DNA of 5,275 bases from Candidatus Brocadiia bacterium (lineage in GTDB: Bacteria > Planctomycetota > PUPC01 > DSUN01), in contig JADHXT010000273.1 of NCBI GenBank assembly GCA_016782825.1, positions 1 to 5,275 on the forward strand, in the 5' to 3' direction. The notes beneath the pieces are model-generated. The model searched no databases, was not told where the DNA came from, and saw only the letters and a list, made by a program, of their open reading frames with translations. The stretch's first letter is position 1. The number at the start of each line of letters is the position of its first letter. The position numbers and the translations under genes are program-made. Shown here piece after piece: positions 1 to 4,705 of the stretch.

Positions 1-2056
1 AAAGCTGGCGCGGACGGGGCCGATCCGAGAGTCTCCGACCCTGACACTTGACGGGGGCATCCGGGCCAGGGGGTTCGAAGAGGTACGCGTTCGCGTCATT
101 GAAGAGGTGTGCACGTAGCAGACCGTGGGCTCTCCATCTGTTGACGGTGCCCTTGGAGACGCCGAGCCGCTGAGCCGTTTCACCGATGGTGAGCATGCCG
201 GCCTCGCGCAGGCGCGTGTAGCGGCTCTTCAGGCGGTACCGCATACAGAGTTGCCCCAAGAGGCTTCGATTGAAGGGCCGGCCCTTCCCCGAGCGAAGCC
301 CTCGGGCGTTGAGCAGGCTGGCGATCTGCCCTACGGTGTGACTGTCGAGCAACCGGTCGATCTCGGCAACGATCTCCGGCGGGGTCTTCCATTCCTGGAA
401 GCCACCCAGGGGCCGGGGCACGTCGAGTGTGGTGGTGGCGCCGCCTTTGAATCGGACATGGACGATGATGGTCTCTTTCTTGATCAGCGTGACGTCTTCA
501 AGGAGCAGGCGGACCAGACGCTTGCGGTCACGGTCCGACGTGGCCGGGGCTCGCCAGAGCTTGGGGAAGTCGGTGGCAAGTGCCAGGATGTGAGCGCGCG
601 CCTCGGGGTCCACCCCAACGCGGTCAGCCTGACGCTGACGGTCGAAGTCGTTCTGGGCCTGCTGGAGCGCGCGGAGCGCGCCGTTCCAGTCTGCTTCGAG
701 CGCGTCGGCGACGAGACGGTTCCTGGGGTCCACACTCAGGTAGCGCTGCTGGGCGAGGTCTGCCTCGTATCGAGCCCGTTCGACTTGCTTGGCCCGGAGC
801 CGGTCCGCCTCTTCGAGTTGTGTGAGGAGTTCCTGCTGGACCTCGAGGGCCGCCTCGAGAGCCATAGGCGTCAGCGTGTCCAGGACGAGGGTGCCCATGG
901 CCTCGTCGATGCATGCGCCGGGGACCTGCTGGCAGGCAGGGAGGGCGTGCTGCATCCCATCGCCTGCGCAAAGGTACGTTGGAGACCGTCGGCCGCGGCG
1001 GACGTGGTAGCGCACCGTCATGCGCTTGCCGCACACACCGCAGACCACCAGCCCCTGCAGGAGCGCAGGCCCTTCCCGAGGCGGGCTCTTTCGGCGGTCG
1101 AGGCCCTGAGCGTGTGCACTTTCCCGCAGACGCCGCTGGTTGTCCTCATACTCCGTCCAGGGGATGTACCCTTCATGGGCATTGGGGATGAGCGTGTGCC
1201 AGTGCTCCCGGGGGAGCTTCGTGTGCGTACAGCCGCCGTCGGGTCTCTTGCGCTGGCGCGTCCGGCCGAAGACGAACGCACCGGCATAGCGGGGATTGTG
1301 CAGGACCCGGAGCACTCGGGCGTACGTCAAGTGGCTCCAAAGCAGTTCGCCTTTCCGTGGCCCCCCGTGGAGGCGCCGGGGGAACAGCAGCTTGTGCCTG
1401 GCAAACATCTTGACCACCCCGAAGGCCGACCCTGCCCGCCGGTACGCCTCGAAGAGGAACAGGAGGCTCTCACGCACCTGAGCGTCCGGGTCCAGGCGGA
1501 CGCGGCCCTGCTCATCATAGACGAGGCCCACGGGCAGCCTGACGGGGAGCTCTCCGCGGCGCGCCTTGTTGAGGATGCCACCCCGAAGCCGGGCCCGCAG
1601 AAGGTGCAACTCGGCTTCGCTCATCGTGCCCTTCAGACCCAAGAGGAGGCGGTCGTTGAAGTCGTTGGGATTATACAGACCGTCCTCATCCAGGATCAAG
1701 GTCTCGCTCAGCGCACACAGCTCGAGGAGCCGGTGCCAGTCTGCGCAGTTGCGGGCCAAGCGCGACACCTCGAGGCCGAGCACGATCCCCGCGTGTCCTA
1801 TGCCCACCTCGGCCACGAGTTTCCGGAAGCCCTTGCGGTCCGCCGCCAAGGCACCCGACCTGCCCAGGTCGGAATCGATCACGTGGACCCGCTCCACGGG
1901 CCAGCCCAGCGCCACCGCCCGCTCCTGCAACGCGTACTGCCGCTGGGTACTCTCGGTGTTCTCGAAGACCTGCCGGACGGTGGACTGCCGGACGTACAGA
2001 TAGGCGTCGCGCGCGAGATGCGAAGCCGTCACCTTCGAAGGCGTCTGGGTCTGCAC
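1..2056 (-). CDS. Large serine recombinase, C-terminus beyond left edge
   Basis: This is a site-specific DNA recombinase of the serine family. It is expected to cut and rejoin DNA through a covalent phosphoserine link and so to move the surrounding element. The frame is open for 685 codons without a stop and leaves the window at the left. The N-terminal catalytic domain (about residues 17-160) contains YVRQST with the nucleophile Ser25 and Arg23, the SRLARN motif at 98-103, and KGTMSEAELH at 142-151. A 'recombinase' domain follows (about 172-272), then a zinc ribbon (Cys339, Cys342, Cys363, Cys375), a Glu/Gln/Arg-rich coiled-coil stretch (about 395-480), and a second DNA-binding-like region (about 555-620). 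From residue 621 there is a MerR/excisionase-like HTH (IGETAQRLGVSKGTVNRW). The start is GTG at 2056, six bases after GGAGGA and two bases after the preceding gene's stop. An ATG upstream is in another frame. The length suggests only a short tail is missing. The family is certain; target site and direction are unknown. Confidence 0.95.
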   Translation of the reverse strand, partial: MQTQTPSKVTASHLARDAYLYVRQSTVRQVFENTESTQRQYALQERAVALGWPVERVHVIDSDLGRSGALAADRKGFRKLVAEVGIGHAGIVLGLEVSRLARNCADWHRLLELCALSETLILDEDGLYNPNDFNDRLLLGLKGTMSEAELHLLRARLRGGILNKARRGELPVRLPVGLVYDEQGRVRLDPDAQVRESLLFLFEAYRRAGSAFGVVKMFARHKLLFPRRLHGGPRKGELLWSHLTYARVLRVLHNPRYAGAFVFGRTRQRKRPDGGCTHTKLPREHWHTLIPNAHEGYIPWTEYEDNQRRLRESAHAQGLDRRKSPPREGPALLQGLVVCGVCGKRMTVRYHVRRGRRSPTYLCAGDGMQHALPACQQVPGACIDEAMGTLVLDTLTPMALEAALEVQQELLTQLEEADRLRAKQVERARYEADLAQQRYLSVDPRNRLVADALEADWNGALRALQQAQNDFDRQRQADRVGVDPEARAHILALATDFPKLWRAPATSDRDRKRLVRLLLEDVTLIKKETIIVHVRFKGGATTTLDVPRPLGGFQEWKTPPEIVAEIDRLLDSHTVGQIASLLNARGLRSGKGRPFNRSLLGQLCMRYRLKSRYTRLREAGMLTIGETAQRLGVSKGTVNRWRAHGLLRAHLFNDANAYLFEPPGPDAPVKCQGRRLSDRPRPRQL

Positions 2057-2058
2057 GG

Positions 2059-2358
2059 TCAGTCCTCCTCTCTGGCGCCGAGCGCCATATGAGCCAGGAT
2101 CGTGGCGATCTCCCCACGCCCAGCCACGGGAAGAACCCGATTGCGGTCGGACGCTTCCCGGCGCGTCTTCTCCTTCGGCGGGCGAATCTCCGCCCACGCG
2201 CGCGTCCAGGCGGCCATTCCCCGGCTCACCAACAACGCCTCGCCCAGGCTCCGAGCCCCGTCGCCCGGGCAGAGCACGCCATGGCGCAGATCCTCATAGG
2301 CGGCCCTCAAGACCTCCGCCGAGCCCAAGAAGGGAACCGCCCCCGCCTTCGGCGTCAC
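2059..2358 (-). CDS. 99-aa protein of unknown function in recombinase operon
   Basis: No function is recognised. The start is GTG at 2358, which overlaps the stop of the upstream HTH gene as GTGA, with a run of six G (2364-2369) as a plausible ribosome site. The stop TGA sits two bases before the recombinase start. The protein has a helical first half (EVLRAAYEDLRHGVL, about 15-29), a conserved-looking stretch LLVSRGMAAWTRAW (42-55), a Pro/Lys/Arg-rich linker (59-74), and a C-terminal segment GEIATILAHMALG (82-94). From memory, small proteins with the pattern AYE-LR-VL, then RGM-AW, then an Ala/Leu-rich end often sit directly before this type of recombinase. A role as recombinase partner or directionality factor is inference. 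No signal peptide or membrane segment is visible. The same frame stays open upstream to 3063, but that part is out of frame with the HTH gene and is not coding. Confidence 0.75.
   Translation of the reverse strand: MTPKAGAVPFLGSAEVLRAAYEDLRHGVLCPGDGARSLGEALLVSRGMAAWTRAWAEIRPPKEKTRREASDRNRVLPVAGRGEIATILAHMALGAREED
2063..2070 (-). promoter_or_regulatory. Shine-Dalgarno site of the recombinase gene
   Basis: The minus strand reads GAGGAGGA here, ending six bases before the GTG at 2056. It lies inside the last codons of the preceding 99-aa gene, so ribosomes finishing that gene can restart at once. This site decides the choice of GTG as start. Confidence 0.75.
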
Positions 2359-2825
2359 GGGCGCCCCCCTTTTCGCTGACGGGCCAAGGCCCGCTCGATG
2401 CTCCGCGGATGGACCGACAGCCCGAACCGCTCCAGCACTCTCTCCGCCAACGCGGGCGCGCGCAGGGACGCGTCCTCCGCCAGCACCCTCGCCAGGAACG
2501 CCATCACCTCCTCCGAGAGCTTGTGTGCCCGCTTCGGGCCGCGGGGCCGCGAGAGCAGGCCCGCCAACCCTTCCCTCGCCATCCGCCTGCGGGCCGCGTA
2601 GAACGCCACGCGCGAAAGCCCAAACGCCGACGCCGCCTCCGTCACCGACGCCCCTTCCGCCTCGACCCGGCGAAGCATCTCGTACTTCACCTGCATCAGA
2701 TCGTGCGGGTCGAAGAACGCCCCCGCGTCGAAGAGCTCGTCGCAGACCTCTTCCGAACGCGCGTTGAGCGTCCCCGATTCCCGCAGAGACTGGAGCTTCG
2801 CGTCGCCGGCAGCGCGTCTCGCCAT
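2355..2825 (-). CDS. Paired helix-turn-helix DNA-binding protein (156 aa)
   Basis: Two helix-turn-helix units are visible. The first spans about residues 44-85 (VTEAASAFGLSRVAFYAARR). The second is winged-helix-like, at about 115-150 (LRAPALAERVLERFGLSVHPRSIERAL). A GLLSRPRGPKRAHKLSEE linker joins them. This order resembles the bipartite DNA-binding part of IS630/IS481-type transposases, but the protein ends before any DDE catalytic domain could begin. It is therefore more likely a regulator or DNA-bending partner than a transposase. The ATG at 2825 is preceded by an in-frame TAG eight codons upstream, which fixes the start region. A weak GGGAG lies about 10 bases before it. It is the first gene after the TTGACA/CATAAT promoter and overlaps the next gene by four bases. 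A natural target would be the 22-bp repeats around its own promoter (inference). Confidence 0.88.
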   Translation of the reverse strand: MARRAAGDAKLQSLRESGTLNARSEEVCDELFDAGAFFDPHDLMQVKYEMLRRVEAEGASVTEAASAFGLSRVAFYAARRRMAREGLAGLLSRPRGPKRAHKLSEEVMAFLARVLAEDASLRAPALAERVLERFGLSVHPRSIERALARQRKGGRP

Positions 2826-2859
2826 GGGTCTGCTCTCCCAAGAAGTCTATCGTCGGGCC

Positions 2860-2881
2860 GAGTGTTAGCCCCATTATGCCG
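2860..2881 (-). repeat. 22-bp operator-like repeat, copy A (over the -10 box)
   Basis: This copy reads CGGCATAAT, five variable bases, then TAACAC on the minus strand. It matches copy B (2983-3004) at 16 of 22 positions and copy C (3006-3027) at 14 of 22, in opposite orientation to both. It covers the -10 box and the expected transcription start of the recombinase operon. Confidence 0.55.
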
Positions 2882-2900
2882 CCCTGCTCCGCAGTGTCAA
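2873..2900 (-). promoter_or_regulatory. Sigma70-type promoter of the HTH/99-aa/recombinase operon
   Basis: On the minus strand the -35 box is a perfect TTGACA (2900-2895). After 16 bases comes CATAAT (2878-2873), one mismatch from TATAAT. Transcription would begin near 2866, giving a leader of about 40 bases before the ATG at 2825. The -10 box lies inside one copy of a 22-bp repeat (2860-2881), so a repressor bound there would block RNA polymerase. Confidence 0.7.
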
Positions 2901-2909
2901 GTGCTTTCT

Positions 2910-2952
2910 GCCGTAACATGCGATAGTGTAACGAGATGCAGCACACTACGGC
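2910..2952. repeat. Nested inverted repeats upstream of the operon promoter
   Basis: GCCGTA (2910-2915) pairs with TACGGC (2947-2952), and inside it TAGTGT (2924-2929) pairs with ACACTA (2943-2948). The arms lie just upstream of the -35 box of the minus-strand promoter. They may be protein-binding half-sites; GCCGTAAC and GTGTAAC also resemble the two blocks of the 22-bp repeats. The arms are short, so chance is possible. Confidence 0.35.
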
Positions 2953-2982
2953 GTGGCCAACGCCATGCCCCACAGGGCGAGA

Positions 2983-3004
2983 CGGCATAATGCGCATTAC
3001 ACAA
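2983..3004 (+). repeat. 22-bp operator-like repeat, copy B
   Basis: This copy reads CGGCATAAT-GCGCA-TTACAC on the plus strand and contains the perfect 12-bp palindrome TAATGCGCATTA (2988-2999). It is separated by one base from copy C, giving a 23-bp period in the same orientation. Ten bases, CGGCATAATG, are identical to copy A. Confidence 0.6.
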
Positions 3005-3005
3005 G

Positions 3006-3027
3006 CGGCGTAATTTCGTTTACACAT
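3006..3027 (+). repeat. 22-bp operator-like repeat, copy C
   Basis: This copy reads CGGCGTAAT-TTCGT-TTACAC on the plus strand and matches copy B at 15 of 22 positions, with the two outer blocks conserved and the centre free. It overlaps the last codons and the TAA stop (3020-3022) of the DUF5372-like gene. Confidence 0.55.
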
Positions 3028-3301
3028 GCTTGCCATCCTCTCCGGGCATCCGGCAGCCCTCATGGTTGTCCATCGTGCCCATCAGGCGACAGAGCTCCAG
3101 CAGGTCAGGCACCCGAAAGGGCGAGCGCCCCGCCGCGAGGACAACGAACGGATCCACCGCAGAAACGCTCGTCCAGGCCGATGGGAGCGAACGCAGCTTC
3201 CCCGCGTCGTCGTGATAGTACACCCGCTCCTCGCCCCAAGCGCGACGGTAGATTACGAGCGCGAACTCACGACCGCACAACGGGTGGAACGGATGAGTAA
3301 T
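3020..3301 (-). CDS. DUF5372-like small protein, start uncertain
   Basis: The frame encodes THPFHPLCGREFAL, then AWGEERVYYHDDAGKLRSLP, then AWTSVSAVDPFVVLAAGRSPFRVPDLLELCRLM. I recognise this as the DUF5372 pattern: a small protein of unknown function, often found beside large serine recombinases in Planctomycetota and other environmental bacteria. The stop is TAA at 3020-3022. The start is unclear. A TTG at 3280 would cut away the THPFHPL block, which belongs to the family. The block is preceded by ATT (3301-3299), a rare start codon, and upstream the frame stays open (GTF-R) with no ATG, GTG or TTG near by. No good ribosome site precedes either position. The element boundary appears to lie just upstream, so the gene may have lost its start or may depend on neighbouring DNA. 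Coordinates are given to ATT; the first residues are tentative. It is transcribed toward the recombinase, 194 bases before the HTH gene. Confidence 0.75.
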   Translation of the reverse strand: MTHPFHPLCGREFALVIYRRAWGEERVYYHDDAGKLRSLPSAWTSVSAVDPFVVLAAGRSPFRVPDLLELCRLMGTMDNHEGCRMPGEDGKHV

Positions 3302-3333
3302 GCGGAAGGTTCCAGCTTCACCGCCACATCGGG

Positions 3334-3531
3334 GTGCAGTCGACGACTGTTGCCAAGGCGTCCGTGAGCAGACGCTACAAGGATAAGGACGGCAACTGGA
3401 AGTCGTCGCAGAGCTTCAGCAGAAACGAGATTCCGCTCGCAATCTACTGCTTGGAGCGGGCGTTTGCGAAGATAATCGAGGAGGAGACAGCTCAGAACGG
3501 CAACGGTGTCGAAGAAGAGGTGGTGATGTAA
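3334..3531 (+). pseudogene. Small conserved protein, N-terminally truncated remnant
   Basis: The visible part reads ASVSRRYKDKDGNWKSSQSFSRNEIPLAIYCLERAFAKIIEE, followed by an acidic tail, with stop TAA at 3529. I associate the pattern 'RRYKD-DGNWK-S-SF-RNEIP-AI-L--AF--I' with a family of roughly 80-100 aa common in Planctomycetota genomes, function unknown. In that family about 25-30 residues precede this block, with a pattern like 'F--G-V-A-IWEN'. Here the frame goes back only to a TAA at 3298-3300, and the intervening residues do not resemble it. The nominal GTG start at 3334 has no ribosome site. I infer that the recombinase element cut the gene at its 5' end. The original N-terminal part might lie on the far side of the element, outside this window. 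If the GTG were used, a 65-aa product would result. Confidence 0.6.
3337..3349. other. 13-bp odd palindrome at the presumed insertion junction
   Basis: CAGTCG-A-CGACTG is a perfect inverted repeat around a single central base. It sits where the DUF5372 frame (minus strand) loses its family similarity and where the truncated plus-strand gene begins. Serine recombinase attachment sites are typically short imperfect palindromes, so this could mark a hybrid att site. Without the other element end this cannot be confirmed. Confidence 0.25.
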
Positions 3532-3541
3532 GCACGCTGGT

Positions 3542-3575
3542 GGCGAGCTCAGTAACATGATGGACTGAGCTCGCC
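3542..3575 (+). other. Perfect 12-bp hairpin between small genes
   Basis: GGCGAGCTCAGT (3542-3553) and ACTGAGCTCGCC (3564-3575) are exact inverted repeats around a 10-base loop. The RNA would form a stable stem 10 bases after the preceding stop codon. No T-run follows on either strand, so it is not a classic intrinsic terminator. It could be a processing or stability hairpin, or a protein-binding site, and it ends just upstream of the ribosome site of the 41-aa ORF. Confidence 0.6.
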
Positions 3576-3587
3576 TGGAGGCGGGCT

Positions 3588-3595
3588 GGAGGTGG
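3588..3595 (+). promoter_or_regulatory. Shine-Dalgarno site of the 41-aa gene
   Basis: GGAGGTGG lies with its GGAGG core eight bases before the ATG at 3601, which is close to ideal. It is the main reason for calling the short ORF a gene. Confidence 0.6.
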
Positions 3596-3600
3596 AGAAG

Positions 3601-3726
3601 ATGAAGCAAACCGAAACAACCGAGTTCGCAGCGAAGATACGTCAGGCAATCCTGAAGGACGGCAAGCTGCGGTCGGCCATCCTCGACTTGGTCTGCAGTA
3701 GCCCGAACGTGGTGACGCAGATCTGA
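3601..3726 (+). CDS. 41-aa hypothetical protein
   Basis: This is a short ORF from ATG 3601 to TGA 3724-3726 with a near-ideal GGAGG ribosome site. The product is mostly helical by composition: EFAAKIRQAILKD (8-20), then KLRSAILDLVCSS (22-34), ending NVVTQI. No signal peptide, membrane segment or metal site is visible. It follows the truncated small gene by 69 bases, separated by the hairpin, on the same strand, so the two were probably one operon. I do not recognise a named family. Coding status rests on the ribosome site and the amphipathic pattern. Confidence 0.5.
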   Translation: MKQTETTEFAAKIRQAILKDGKLRSAILDLVCSSPNVVTQI

Positions 3727-3733
3727 GGAGGTG

Positions 3734-3805
3734 ATGGGAGTGAGAAGGTGTAGGTGGTGCGACGGATTGGTAACGGCCACGGAAGGAGGCCTCTGCTGCC
3801 CTTGA
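3734..3805 (+). CDS. Possible 23-aa Cys-rich mini-protein
   Basis: The ORF starts at ATG 3734 or GTG 3740, eight bases after the previous stop, and ends with TGA 3803-3805. GGAGG (3727-3731) is two bases before the ATG but eight before the in-frame GTG, so GTG fits better. The product has CRWC near its start and GGLCCP at its end, which could be a four-Cys zinc knuckle. A truncated or frameshifted relic of a longer zinc-ribbon protein is equally possible. Very short; tentative. Confidence 0.25.
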   Translation: MGVRRCRWCDGLVTATEGGLCCP

Positions 3806-3943
3806 CCGGGGTCGGGGCCAAGGAGAAGTGTCCTCATCTGCTGCGTCGCGTCGTCGTAGGGACGGAAACCGAAAAGCATATAAACCCAGCCGCGTTCACT
3901 ACGTCACTCGACGCGATCCGGGCGGCGTCAGGAGGCGTCGGGA
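3806..3943 (+). other. Non-coding leader region of the kinase gene
   Basis: No convincing gene lies here. A TATAAA at 3879-3884 could be a -10 box, but the sequence 17 bases upstream (GTAGGG) is a poor -35 box, so a sigma70 promoter is only weakly supported. The AT-rich patch around 3871-3886 stands out from its GC-rich surroundings. Confidence 0.3.
3930..3935 (+). promoter_or_regulatory. Shine-Dalgarno site of the kinase gene
   Basis: AGGAGG ends eight bases before the ATG at 3944, a canonical distance. It supports that ATG and shows that the translation signal of the interrupted kinase gene is intact. Confidence 0.65.
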
Positions 3944-4522
3944 ATGAACTGCGAAGAGCTTGCTCAGCTCCTTGCCGCGCATCGCCTCTCCGAGCTTCCT
4001 CCTGATCAGCGCGCAGCGGTCGGCGAGCACTTGGTCGCTTGCGAAGCGTGCAGAGCGGCTCAGAAGCTCGATGAGCAGTCCCAGCCGCTGCATGACGCGG
4101 CGACGCCCCTGCGCGCACGCGACGGTGCGGAGCACTCGCTTCTCGGCAAACTCGACGCCAACCAGGTAGGCGGGGGCCTCACGAAACGGAACCGCCTCGC
4201 CGGCTTTGAGCTCCTGGGCCGCCTTGGCAAGGGCGGGATGGGCACGGTCCTCAAGGCACGACAGCTCTCGATGGATCGCCTGGTCGCGCTGAAGATCCTG
4301 CCCCGCAGGCTGGCGGAGGACCAGGACTTCGTCGCACGCTTCTTCCGCGAGGCCCGATCCGCCGCCCGTCTCCGCCATCCACACATCGTGCAGGCCTTCG
4401 ACGTGGGGCAGGCAGAGGGTTACTACTACTTCGCCATGGAGTACGTCGACGGCGAAGGGCCCAACGCCATCCTCCAGCGCGATGGCCCGTTCGAGGCGGC
4501 CCACGCGCTCCGTCTTATGAAG

Positions 4523-4525
4523 TAG
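4523..4525 (+). other. First in-frame TAG in kinase
   Basis: AAG-TAG-GTG follows RLMK and precedes VCSALVAAHKAG. The usual residue is Gln (CAG), so one C-to-T change explains it. Confidence 0.9.
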
Positions 4526-4702
4526 GTGTGCAGCGCTCTCGTGGCAGCCCACAAGGCGGGCATCATCCACCGCGACATCAAGCCCTCAAACCTGATGGTC
4601 GACCAGAACGGTGACCTGCGCGTGACCGACTTCGGCCTCGCCAAGATCACGGAAGGTGACGCGACGATCACAGCAGACGGCCAAGCCGTCGGCTCACCGG
4701 CT

Positions 4703-4705
4703 TAG
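4703..4705 (+). other. Second in-frame TAG in kinase
   Basis: GCT-TAG-ATG interrupts the activation-segment motif GSPA-Y-MPPE. The usual residue is Tyr (TAC or TAT), so one transversion explains it. The frame stays open for at least 570 bases afterwards. Confidence 0.9.

Noticed and set aside
125..2092. Plus-strand open frame of 655 codons
   Set aside because: It is exactly antisense, in codon register, to the recombinase. Stops in that register need TTA, CTA or TCA sense codons, which are rare in GC-rich genes. The protein has no recognisable domain.
2359..3063. Minus-strand open frame continuing the 99-aa protein upstream to 334 aa
   Set aside because: This part runs out of frame through the HTH gene and gives low-complexity Gly/Arg/Ala sequence. 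The GTG at 2358 with the GTGA overlap is the sensible start.
3292..3311. Fourth copy of the 22-bp repeat near the DUF5372 start
   Set aside because: It shares GAGTAATGCG with copy B but keeps only a few of the second-block bases. The match can be explained by chance in coding sequence.
3253..3879. Minus-strand 208-codon frame
   Set aside because: It is antisense to the small plus-strand genes and crosses the hairpin. It is rich in Leu/His/Ser without domain similarity.
3802..3884. Promoter made from TTGACC (3802-3807) and TATAAA (3879-3884)
   Set aside because: The boxes are about 70 bases apart, far beyond sigma70 spacing.
3754..4005. Plus-strand 83-codon frame between the mini-ORF and the kinase
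   Set aside because: It overlaps the kinase ribosome site and first codons in another frame and has no domain. A frameshift link to the Cys-rich mini-ORF was considered but not supported.
3899..4570. Minus-strand 223-codon frame over the kinase
   Set aside because: It is a shadow of the kinase coding strand, in codon register and with no own ribosome site or domain.
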